From positions 1 through 29,926 of the forward strand of contig JAIXMF010000155.1 in NCBI GenBank assembly GCA_025201365.1: a stretch of 29,926 nt of DNA. Reading direction: 5' to 3'. Shown piece after piece: positions 1-9,148 of this stretch (position 1 is its first letter; each line of letters opens with the position of its first letter). Origin of the DNA: Syncephalis plumigaleata (taxonomy: Eukaryota > Zoopagomycota > Zoopagomycetes > Zoopagales > Piptocephalidaceae). A program made the translations under genes and the position numbers. The notes below the pieces were generated by a model that did not search any database, had not been told where the DNA came from, and was given only the letters and a program-made list of their open reading frames with translations.

Positions 1-1201
1 GCGGCCAAACCACCTAGACGAAAGAAGACCGATCAGGCAACTACGGTGAATGGCGATAAAACGACACAAACGGCATGCCAATCTCGTTGGTTAACGAGTA
101 TGGTATGGTACCCGATGTTAGCAAGTACTTCAGGTAAGACTATTGCTATTTCTTTTTGCGTAAAACTAATGGTATGCTATATTTTTATTGAAATAATAAC
201 ACCGTAGATGTCGGATACATTTCATCAAATGAGCGATCTCTTCCAGTTGTCAGCTTTAGGTGGAAATCAGTCACTTCCTATGGGTAGGTAGAACTACTAT
301 TGAATACATATTGTGGATAATGAATAGTATAGTAACATGCTCTTATTCGTAGATGTCATGAAGCAATATTGTTCTTTGTTTGCCGAAATGCAACATCCAA
401 TGACTAATATCAATGCAAATACGAATAACAATACGAACAACAACAACAATAATAATATGTCGGGGAATTTAAACGAGTTTAGTCCAGCTAGTAATACGAG
501 TACGCCTATTGTTCAACCAGCACCTGAACCTATCACTGCCACTACAGTTACGACTACGGCTAATGCGGCTACGACAACAACTGCAGCTACCTCGTTGCAA
601 CAAACGCCGCTTAGTGCCACGCCAAATGCATATGCTGCTGACATCAATCAGCTATTTGCCTCTACCATGTCGTTTACACCGCAGCAACAAGCCATACTTG
701 CCAGTGTTACCGGCATGGCAGGTGCAGTACAGCCTGGGTTAACGGCTAATCATTCCATGATGGTTGGTGTGAAATCCGAGCTCAATTCACATAGTGGTCT
801 GGAAATGTTACAATCGCCGGTTCTTGGTTAGTAATAATGTCTCTATTATTTGTAACTATTTGTTTATTAATCGCTTTTTCTTTGCATTAGGCGGTATGCT
901 CTCACCATCTATTGCGGTTGACGTAGATCCTATAGGTGGTGTGTCAGGATCTCCAAAATCATCGCAAAACATGTCAACTGGTGCTAATGCTAGCGCTACT
1001 GCTGCCACCACTGTTGCTCCCACTAGTTCCACAAAGAAACGGAATCGTAACTCAAATGCCACACCTCGTCCACGTAAAAAGGCCGGTTCCACTAGTAAAG
1101 CGGCAGGAGCAAAAGGATCCGCTGGTTCAGCATCTGGAAATGCAACAGAAGTAGCCGCTCATTCAGGGCATCATCCTACATTACTGACAGGCAATCCCTA
1201 G
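1..1201 (+). CDS. 3' part of a low-complexity, probably nuclear protein; tentatively LIM-domain-binding (LDB/SEUSS)-like
   Basis: Partial gene, 5' end outside the window. A consistent spliced model is join(<1..102, 208..283, 353..826, 891..1201), giving 320 residues before the TAG at 1199. Acceptors are all TAG, and the donors at 284 (GTAGGT) and 827 (GTTAGT) fit the phases. The first donor is uncertain: GTATGG at 103 keeps the frame, while the stronger GTAAGA at 134 does not join to the exon at 208. The exon-2/3 peptide (SDTFHQMSDLFQLSALGG, then MKQYCSLFAEMQ) looks like a folded helical segment. It is followed by Asn-rich, Thr/Ala-rich and Gln-containing stretches and a basic patch (KKRNRN, PRPRKK) that could be a nuclear localisation signal. 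A basic KPPRRKK segment at the start followed by the helical segment reminds me of fungal LDB co-regulators, but this is an impression from memory. The coding potential is fairly sure; the family is not. Confidence 0.5.
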
Positions 1202-1981
1202 AATTATGACAATATTGCTTGCTTGCTTGCTAATGATGATGATGATGCTAACGATGATGATGATGATGACAATCTACTATTGCGCTCGACTTTTACCATC
1301 TCTCCACTTACCTCATCCACTCGTTCTACCCTCGATCTATAACGACATTTGTATTGTGCTATTATTATTTTATATACTGCCCAATACGGTGCCCGGCACC
1401 TTTCTTTTATTTTTATTACTGTTGTTCTTCACTATTACGTATGCAATCCGTAATGGCCAGATTTCTTGCATTGCTTCATCTTGTTGTGCCATTCTTTCGC
1501 TTATTCTTCCCGTTTATTTTTCTTTACGTCAAGTCGTTCCTTTTTCTCTTCCCTTGTCTCGTATCGTATCGTATTGTCGATATACAACTCTGTTTTTATT
1601 CGTGGATTAATTGGACATCGCTACTAATATTATTTTTATTATTATTATTCATGGATGTGCCAGGTCTATCCTTGCTTGCACCACTTGTCTCCTCTCACCC
1701 CGTTATCTCCATCGTCTCTCCATGTTTTTCTCTTATTAAATTGTTATTAGGCATGTTATACATATACATATATAGATATTATATTATGCTATCACTCTGT
1801 ACTACTTATAAATTGATGGTTTATGCGATACCTTTGCACTGTCGTAAAAGTAAGTATTTCAATAGATTTGATATTGATCATGTTATTTGCAATACACGAT
1901 GCACGTACACATGTATATAGATTTGACTAATGTTTACTATGTTTAATTCGATGATAGTTATCATTTGAGGAATACTGATAA
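1202..1981. other. Intergenic region between two convergent genes
   Basis: No gene is supported. The stretch is rich in T and C, with a GATGATGATG microsatellite near 1231-1269 and TAT/TTA repeats near 1625-1650 and 1760-1790. Long open frames here read as hydrophobic Leu/Phe/Tyr/Ser strings, which is what pyrimidine-rich DNA gives by chance. It probably holds the 3' UTRs of the flanking plus- and minus-strand genes. Confidence 0.6.
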
Positions 1982-2953
1982 CTATTCTGGTAGCCTTAAT
2001 CCACATTCTTCTGGTGTTGTTGCGTAACCGTACATTGATCTTGTCGGCACTACCGTTACAATATAGACGAAAAGCAACGCGATAACTGGCACGGTCAATA
2101 CAGTAATGTAAAACATGGTTATAGTTAGGAAGAAATACATCATCATCAGTCGGAATGCTTGCTAAAGGTACGTCAGTTAATGTTAGCGCTACATGTATGG
2201 TGGCAATGACAATCGTTATACTTGCCCATCTCTTTCTAGTTCCATACTGTAATGCTGATTTGGGTATTAGCACCATATAAGCGATGGAACTGGCGAATCC
2301 AAAAGCAGCACCTGCAATACCAAGTAGATGACCAATAAAAAGTATGATTTTAGAGGGCTCTACGTCAGAGTCCAGATCAATGTCGTCGGTTATCATCTTA
2401 TCGATGAGGGATCTAACATTGAGGCACACGATAATCGCTCCAGCTATATAGGCGAGCATCCAAAAGTAGAATAAAACCTCGAAGCACTTTGCCGTTTTGA
2501 TTCCTATATGTTTTCGCATTGATCTTGCCCTATTTCGATTGGATTAGTGATAGGTTGAGGACTGTAGAGGGATGCTACATACCACAGTATGCTATGATAT
2601 GCAATGATCTCTATGGTGAGATAGGATGCAATAATGTATACGTAGATAGAGGTAAATATATCGGCCTTTACCAATATAGAAATGCACCATACGATTTCCA
2701 CTAATGTTGTATCCATCAAATTGATTAGCAATCATCTACACATGCAGTGGAGGAGAGGGAAAGAAAGGACAAGCATGCCAGCTAACTTACATATCATTGG
2801 CGTCAATAGGTATAAATGTCCTTGCGCGCCCGTTTTCCTATAATGCGATATTGTAATGGCGATCAATATGAATTGCACAATGATGGCAATACCGCAGAGA
2901 GTGGTTAGCCTAAGGTTAAGGGCATCTTGAGCCATGTTTTTGTAAGAAGACAA
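1982..2953 (-). CDS. Multi-pass membrane protein, tandem family member A (six or seven TM)
   Basis: Model: complement(join(1982..2161, 2226..2529, 2583..2700, 2791..2953)), 254 residues, ATG at 2953, stop TAG at 1982. Intron phases 1, 2, 0 match the three paralogues at 3716-8163. Hydrophobic segments lie at about residues 16-36, 47-65, 73-94, 112-132, 154-182 and a 33-residue stretch at 200-234 that could be one or two helices. Basic loops follow segment 1 (HYRKTGAQGH), 3 (RSMRKHIGIKTAK) and 5 (KSALQYGTRKR). By the positive-inside rule the N-terminus is outside; seven helices would put the C-terminus inside, as in GPCRs. Family signatures present: YHSILW, FGFASSIAYMVLIPKSA.QYG and YATTPEECG near the C-terminus. 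The last intron starts with GCAAGT, a GC-AG intron, exactly where the paralogues have GTAAGT. I recognise no known family, and a receptor role is only inference. Confidence 0.82.
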
Positions 2954-3715
2954 TGAAATGCTATGCGATTTGAAATGATATGCCAGTAGAAAATGTACAA
3001 ATTACAATGAATGGATAGGCATGCAACGAGAGTTACAAATGGTAAAGGTAATATCATGCCGATGAAGAGCTTAAATGACGAGTCATTAACGCGGAAGGGA
3101 AACTAGGAAAACATGGGCGTGTAACGTTAGACGTCATTAATGCATGAACCGTAGACGATGGTAAAAGTCAGGTTGACATAGATGGCATGTTTGCTGATGA
3201 GTCAAGTCACCAAGTTCACGATATTTACTATGCTCAACCATTGCCAATCATCATTATAGCATAGTGAGTGTTATGTTGCGTTGCATGGAATACATGTCAA
3301 TTCGTATAGGTGCCACTAGGGTTTAGCACCAACTAGGCATTGTTAAGGTAGTAAAATGAATTAGGTTCATTCTTTACGAGAACTCGCTTATCAAGTGGAT
3401 ATCTTAGCCAACTAGCTCATCAGGTTCTGCAATGGCTTACACACAGCTCACCATTGTGATTGGATAAAAATAGCAATTAATGTATGCAACAGTTCAAAGT
3501 TCTGCCCATAATGTGTTCCATTATCATCATCGCATGGCCTTTCTAATGCCTTTGTTGTATGAGATACAGAAATTGAATACAGGTGAACCATGTTGTTACA
3601 TGTCCAAATAGACTGATATTATTTATTCATTGTAGACATACCGTCACAAGTGTACGATGCACATATACTAGTGTTTAGGCTTATTTATTAAATAATTACT
3701 TGAATGTTGAGCTAA
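2954..3715. other. Intergenic region between family members A and B
   Basis: No gene seen. It carries the promoter side of member A and the 3' flank of member B. The bases just upstream of A (AATGCTATGCGATTTGAAAT and on) resemble the bases upstream of member C near 6527, so promoters were duplicated with the genes. Positions 3475-3696 are an exact copy of 5261-5482. Confidence 0.7.
3475..3696. repeat. 222-bp perfect direct repeat, copy 1 (3' flank of member B)
   Basis: Read base by base, 3475-3696 equals 5261-5482 with a constant offset of 1786 and no mismatch. Similarity continues with differences into the 3' ends of members B and C. The repeat sits just downstream of both stop codons, so it covers their 3' UTR and terminator region. 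Confidence 0.93.
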
Positions 3716-4799
3716 TTAATAGGGATGACCATGGGCGGGAGCTGCATGGACAGGAGTTGCATGGACGGGAGCTGCATAGACGGGAGCTGTATTGACAGGA
3801 ACTGCGTTTGCGGGTACATGTCCATGAGGGACCTGAATGACTACAGGCATCATATGCTGACCAGGAACTGGCAACGACATTGGTATAGTTTGTGCACATT
3901 CTTCTGGAGCTGCAGAGTAGTTTTGCATAGCATTTCTTGGTGCTAATGTCAAAATATATATGATTATAAGCGGAAGTATAGAAATAATTACTCCAGCCGG
4001 GAAAATAACGGCTACAATCAGAACAATGAACATGGCCATTAAGCGAATTGCTTGCTACAAGTTGACTAGTTAGTATAATATTTGATGATGATGACGATGT
4101 TAATCTATAACTTACTCGTTTCTTTTGATTGCCATACTGCTCCGCTGATTTAGGCAGTAGCATAATATAAGAAATACTACTGAAGAACCCGAACACTGCA
4201 CCAATAATGGCAAGGAAGTAGGCAATAACGAAAACAGCGGCAAAAGCACTTCCACTATTGTTTGTAGTAAATCCACCCAATATACTGGTATCATACGCAG
4301 AGGAGAAAAAGATACAAACTATAATTGCAACTATTATATAGACAGCCATCCAGAAGTAGAATGCACCTTGGAAGAACTTTACAGTTTTCGTCCCTATATG
4401 ATTTCGCATTGATTTGGCCCTATTTCGATTAGATTAGTATTAGTGGAGCTTCCTATTTGTGAAATGATATTACGTACCATTGAGCACTATGGAATGCTAT
4501 GATAGCTGCGGTAGAGTAGCTTGCAATAACCGTTGTGCACGCATATGCTTGCGGGCCAACAGGTGTAAATATAAGAATACAGCCGATAAGTTGCGCTAAT
4601 ATATAAAGCAAACAAATTAGTAACTCGCTAATGTTATGCTGACAGTATACTCACATAACAATGGTACCAATATATGTAAATGTCCTTGTGCCTTGGTTTG
4701 CTTATAACGCAATATTGTAAAAGCAGTAACCGCAACTAATGCAATTATAGCGATTGCGAAAAGCGCAATAACTGTTGTCACAAGCTGATGCGATACCAT
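3716..4799 (-). CDS. Multi-pass membrane protein, tandem family member B, with Ala/Pro/Val/His repeat tail
   Basis: Model: complement(join(3716..4054, 4116..4419, 4478..4595, 4655..4799)), 301 residues, ATG at 4799, stop TAA at 3716. Donors are GTGAGT, GTACGT and GTAAGT; all acceptors are TAG, with introns of 58-61 nt. Exons 2 (118 nt) and 3 (304 nt) have the same lengths as in A and C. It has the family's hydrophobic pattern, positive loops after segments 1, 3 and 5, the FGFFSSISYIMLLPKSA motif followed by QYGNQKKR, and NYSAAPEEC after the last hydrophobic stretch. It differs from the others in a longer tail: PVPGQHMMPVVIQVPHGH, then repeats of the type APVHA/APVYA ending HGHPY. In the coding DNA the repeat unit is GCTCCCGTCCATGCA-like, which suggests slippage growth. 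Function unknown. Confidence 0.83.
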
Positions 4800-5544
4800 G
4801 ATGTAAAAGTAATACTAAGAAGTTCTGAAATAATACGCTAACCGAGAAAACAAAATGCTTAATAGTCTGATATGCGAGGTATGGAGGTTATGGGTAATAG
4901 AATTAATGTCGCGCTAACGACATGCTTAAATACTTGTGAAACATAGTCCAGTTGGAAAATACTACAGCATGTGTAGTCTAAACAAGTTACACGTTTTGTT
5001 ATTATGAATAGAGCCCCGACAGAACGCCAAGAACAAAGAACCGCTGCGTTTACTATTCTTAACTAATCTAACCATTAGGGTGTGCTTCCAAGCAGAATAT
5101 TCTGTCTGAAACATAGGACAACTCGTGTAATCACCATCATAATGTAATGCTCGTTTGATGTTAGCATGGAATGATGTTACCACCGAGTAAATAGTTAACC
5201 AGCTAATGCAACGCCCTCCAATGTGTAACACACGTTGTTTCCTATTTTATGCAAAAAAGTAATTAATGTATGCAACAGTTCAAAGTTCTGCCCATAATGT
5301 GTTCCATTATCATCATCGCATGGCCTTTCTAATGCCTTTGTTGTATGAGATACAGAAATTGAATACAGGTGAACCATGTTGTTACATGTCCAAATAGACT
5401 GATATTATTTATTCATTGTAGACATACCGTCACAAGTGTACGATGCACATATACTAGTGTTTAGGCTTATTTATTAAATAATCATTTGAATATTGAGCTA
5501 ATCAATAGGGATGACCATGGGCGGGAACTGCGTTAACAGGTTTA
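4800..5544. other. Intergenic region between family members B and C
   Basis: No gene is supported. An 89-codon open frame on the minus strand at 4962-5231 has no hydrophobic pattern, no counterpart in the other spacers and no splice-site support. Positions 5261-5482 are the second copy of the 222-bp repeat. Positions 5502-5544 hold an out-of-frame remnant of a B-like C-terminal tail. Confidence 0.65.
5261..5482. repeat. 222-bp perfect direct repeat, copy 2 (3' flank of member C)
   Basis: Exact copy of 3475-3696. The first mismatch on the left is at 5260 (T against C) and on the right at 5483 (C against T). Perfect identity next to clearly diverged coding exons points to recent gene conversion or unequal exchange, or to strong constraint on a 3' element. 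Confidence 0.93.
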
Positions 5545-6510
5545 TCAATGAGGAACTTGAATGACAACGGGCATCACATGCTGACCAGAAACCGGTAGTG
5601 ACATTGGTACCGTTTTTGTGCACTCTTCTGGGGTTGCAGTATAGTTTTGCATAGAATTCTTTGGTATTAACGTTACTAGATAGACGAAAAGAAGCGCAAT
5701 CGCAGAAATAGGTGACCCGATAAGGGAAGACGTGGCTATTCCCGTGAAAACATACATGAACATCAAGCGAACTGCTTGCTACAAATCGATTAGTTAGTAC
5801 AGTGCACGATAACAATAGTAACCTGTAACTTACTCGTTTCTTTTGATTGCCATACCGTGCTGCTGATTTCGGTAGTAGCATAATATAAGAAATACTGCTG
5901 AAGAATCCGAATAACGAACCAACAACACCGAGGACACAACCAGCAAGGTAGATTATCTGATTAGTGGTTAGCTTAGGATTCGTTTCAGCATCTTCGTTCG
6001 GATTTATGTTCAACAATGAGGTAAGTCCAACGGAAATGATAATCGCAGAGGGAATAAAAACGAGCATCCAGAAATAGAATGCCATTCGGAAGAACCCGGT
6101 GGTTATCGTGCCGATATGCTTTCGCATTGATCTTGCCCTATTTTGATTAGATTAGTGCTATGTTGAGGACTGTAGGGGATGCTACATACCATAATATGCT
6201 ATGATATACCACTATCTCCAATGTGATAAAGCATGCGGCAACTGATACGTATAGACGAATGGCCGGATCAAAATTCTTCGCCGAAAAAACACACCATACG
6301 GCTTGCACTAGTATGTGAACCAAATGAATTAGCCATTTGCCAATGCTATGTTGAAGGATACTCACGTATCATTGGCACCAATAGGTATAAATGTCCTTGT
6401 GCCTTAGTCTGACCATAGCGCAGTATTGTAAGACAAATAAACAGGATCTGCACCACCAGGATAACTATGCTGAGCGCGGATGAGCTAATTTCAACACGAC
6501 CTAATTTCAT
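5545..6510 (-). CDS. Multi-pass membrane protein, tandem family member C (tail shortened)
   Basis: Model: complement(join(5545..5778, 5834..6137, 6190..6307, 6366..6510)), 266 residues. The ATG at 6510 gives a 145-nt first exon, the same length as in B. Donors are GTGAGT, GTATGT and GTAAGT, with TAG acceptors. The protein keeps the basic loop after segment 1 (RYGQTKAQGH), YHSILW in the third hydrophobic segment, MRKHIGT, the FGFFSSISYIMLLPKSA motif, NQKKR and NYTATPEEC. The C-terminus follows B through GQHVMPVVIQVPH and then stops. Just past the TGA, in another frame, the DNA still encodes VNAVPAHGHPY and a stop, so the B-type repeat tail was lost by a small deletion with substitutions. The core looks intact. 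Function unknown; a surface receptor or channel-like role is only a guess from the membrane pattern. Confidence 0.83.
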
Positions 6511-7242
6511 GGTGTAAATAATTTAATGCTACGCAATTGGAAATGATATGCTAATGGAGAGATGCGACAATTCAGTAAAGTAATATGCAAACGATGTGAG
6601 ATATGGACGGTAAGGTGAGCATTGCACGGATGGCTAGTTTAAATAGCAGCGAGTCATTTGTTTAGAAATCGCAGACCGATGATAGACAAAAGAAATGCCA
6701 TCAGTGTATGTAACGTAAACAAAGAATATGAATGGATTTGACACAAAAAGAGAGAACAAAGTAAAATGCTAAGGAGACAATGCACGCAGGGTGCACATCC
6801 TACACATTTATTGTTAAGCATGACACTACATGCAGTAGTACGCTATTTTACGTAAAGTATACATGATCGCTAACTGTCATTATAATTGTATCAAATGAAT
6901 AGATTCGATGAGTAGAGTTGAATCTACTTATTACGATATATTTGCTGATATGTAAATAGTCAATTTACTATGCAACATATTTCGCAATGGTTTGTACGCG
7001 GTAACTTCATTGTTTTGAACAAAAGTGGATGTTTGTGTAATGATAAATGAATACATTGTTTGTGACATTGATCATGCTATCCCGCTTTGTCCTTTCTAAA
7101 ACCTTTGTTGGCTTAGCTTAGACACTAAATATAGTAGACTAGTTGGAATGGTCTAAAAATGAAAAGCGTGCATTGTTTATTATTGCTTTCTATTCATTCA
7201 ATTCTATTTCTAAGAAGCGGCAATTCTCATTGGAATGTTCGA
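6511..7242. other. Intergenic region between family members C and D
   Basis: No gene seen. It holds the promoter side of C, whose AATGCTACGCAATTGGAAAT stretch is like that upstream of A, and the 3' flank of D. A short stretch near 7086-7110 (CTTTCTAAAACCTTTGTTGG) resembles part of the 222-bp repeat (CCTTTCTAATGCCTTTGTTG), so a diverged version of that flank may follow D as well. Confidence 0.6.
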
Positions 7243-8163
7243 TTAGACTTGCGAATCCGTTGTCTCGATTAACTCCTCGGGAGTCGTGCCATAATGCTGC
7301 AAAGCATTGGATGGTAGCAGGTTCATTAGATAGAAGGCTATTAGCATAAATACTGCGACGAACAATTGACTAAATGTCACCGCCATAATAAGCATAACGA
7401 TGTACATGAACATCAACCTAATCGCTTGCTAGAGAGAAATCAATTAGCATCGTATGGCGATAGTGGTAGTGATGATAGCACTTACTACTTTCTTTACTCG
7501 TCCATACTGTTGCTCTTTCTTGTGTGTGATTACAATAAAAGCAATGGAACTGAAGACGCCAAAGAGTATGCCAACGATATTTGTAAAGAAGGCAGTGGCG
7601 TAGACGATTGTATAAGCATCCAAATCCACATCGATAATTTCTGAGGATGAAGTTCTTAGGAGTGAATGATATATGCCAGCTGTGCCAACCATGGTCATGA
7701 TTGCTGCGGCCACGTATGCAACACCTAAAAAGTAGAATGCAACCTTGAAGAACTTGGCGGTCTTTGTTCCGATATGCGTACGTACGGATTTTATCCTATT
7801 TTCATATTCGGTTAGCATCGATTGGAACGTATGACATCTGCAGCATACCATAGAATACTAAGAGCAGTTATTATTTCCAGCAAACTCAAATTTACCGCAA
7901 TGATTGTATAGCTTAGTACGTAAAGTATAGGCATACAAAGTAAAAAAATGTAGAATAGCATTTGCACTAAAGCATCGAGTACAAGTTAGCAATTATGGAT
8001 GCACCATCGAATCATCAAACTTACACACTAGTGGGATTAGCATGAACAGATAGACTTTTGTCCTAGTCTGGTTAAAGCGTTTTACAGCAAAACCAATGAA
8101 CGCGGCATGTACTATTATACCAACGATAGCTGCTACAAGCGAAAGTGTATGATAGGCAGACAT
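7243..8163 (-). CDS. Multi-pass membrane protein, tandem family member D (most diverged)
   Basis: Model: complement(join(7243..7428, 7486..7795, 7849..7966, 8025..8163)), 250 residues, ATG at 8163, stop TAA at 7243. Donors are GTAAGT, GTATGC and GTAAGT; acceptors are TAG. Intron positions and phases (1, 2, 0) match A-C, and exon 2 is again 118 nt. Exon 3 is 310 nt, two codons longer. Conserved marks: KRFNQTRTK after the first hydrophobic segment, RTHIGTKTAKFFKVAFYF, ILFGVFSSIAFIV followed by QQYG, QAIRLMFMY, and NALQHYGTTPEEL near the end, where A-C have PEEC. An acidic outside loop (DVDLD) parallels DIDLDSD in A. The short tail ends TDSQV. Family unknown. D lies farthest from A-C in sequence, so it may be the oldest duplicate. 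Confidence 0.82.
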
Positions 8164-9148
8164 TTTGACTGAGGAAATGAATCAATACGAATAACTTTTT
8201 GTAAGAAGAAATACGATAATGCGATGACACGTTAAGCAGAGAGGAAAGCGATGATGGATTTGCGGATACGTATCAACGAGCATGGTATAAATAGTGAAAA
8301 TAGAATCACGCCCAGTACTAAATTGAACATAAAACGTGTGACCGCGGAGGTTATCGCTGCACCTAGCAATTACGAAGGAATAGGCCTACTTCCAATATAA
8401 CAGACCGGTTATACATCCAATGGAAACATCCAATACCTTCTATCGCTTCTAATTTTAACTGAGGGGTAGTTACCACACGAGTGGATTATCATAATGATGA
8501 TGATATCATTTTCTTTTACTATGCATAGCAAGATAGTAGTATGATGTTGATTTGATGATATTGAACTGCTATCGGCTATTTTTATCTTCGCTCTATATAG
8601 GGCGACTGATTGATCTAGTGCTTCACGTGAATTGATGAACTAATTCAGCTTGAATAATCTCTACATGGTCAATGAAGCATGCGCTCTTTTCTTTGCAGCA
8701 TGTCTTTGAAACTTGGCGTTAATTGCAAGAGAACTAGTATCATAATCATCGCCATTAGAAATAGAACACTAGATGGAAGTATTCATCTTGTGATTTCCAT
8801 AGGAGAAGCCATTAACCTAAACATTGTTTGATGTATTATTGTCATAATAATGATGCCTACAAAGCAGTATGAATGTTAGTGCAACCATAATAGTTATTGC
8901 ATAGAAACAAAATACTATACCATAATAGATTAATATGACAAACAACCAGTGTATTTGTATTTATTATTGAGTTCAACATTGTCAGGCAATAGTGACACGA
9001 TACGAGATGGAAGAATATTGGTGATGATGGCGATGACTGTGGTGACATATGTTATTATCTTCATATTTTTTTCTTTTTTTCTTTTTCTTTTTTCTTCCCC
9101 TATCATATTCATTTTGCATTCTCTATTGTTTTTTTCTTCTCAGTGATT
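8164..9148. other. Spacer between membrane-protein array and HAS1: shared promoter region, gene relic, pyrimidine tract
   Basis: D and HAS1 are divergent, so this stretch holds both promoters. Two things stand out: a probable relic of a fifth array member on the minus strand (about 8669-9060), and a strong pyrimidine tract at about 9059-9141 ending TTCTTCTCAG six bases before the HAS1 AUG. The latter looks like a 3' splice site, so the HAS1 5' UTR may be spliced; CT-rich blocks are also common in fungal promoters. Confidence 0.55.
8669..9060 (-). pseudogene. Probable relic of a fifth member of the membrane-protein family
   Basis: Translating the minus strand from 8830 gives QTMFRLMASP, like the QAFRLMMMY/QAIRLMFMY start of exon 4 in A-D. 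After a TGA at 8783-8785 the same frame continues with LPSSVLFLMAMIMILVLL, then LTPSFKDMLQ and a stop at 8669, in register with the last hydrophobic stretch and the LLPSNALQHY of D. Farther upstream (about 8850-9060) another frame reads TYVTTVIAIITNILPSRIV and then WLFVILIYYGIVFCFY, which can be laid on the fourth and fifth segments of D. Exons 1-2, the splice sites and a continuous frame are missing. The resemblance is short and hydrophobic, so chance cannot be excluded. Confidence 0.4.

Noticed and set aside
1354-1920. Long plus-strand open frame encoding a very hydrophobic protein
   Set aside because: The DNA is a pyrimidine-rich 3' flank, and the peptide is Leu/Phe/Ser/Tyr simple sequence with no loop charges or motifs. 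It also runs into the 3' region of a convergent gene.
4962-5231. 89-codon minus-strand open frame between members B and C
   Set aside because: No resemblance to the array proteins, no counterpart in other spacers and no splice-site or composition support.
3475-5482. The two 222-bp repeats as LTRs of a second retroelement
   Set aside because: They lack TG...CA ends, have no flanking duplication, and the DNA between them is an intact host-type gene of the array on the minus strand plus its spacer.
7366-7644. Plus-strand open frame across exon 3-4 of member D
   Set aside because: It is antisense to a well-supported spliced gene whose exons match three paralogues.
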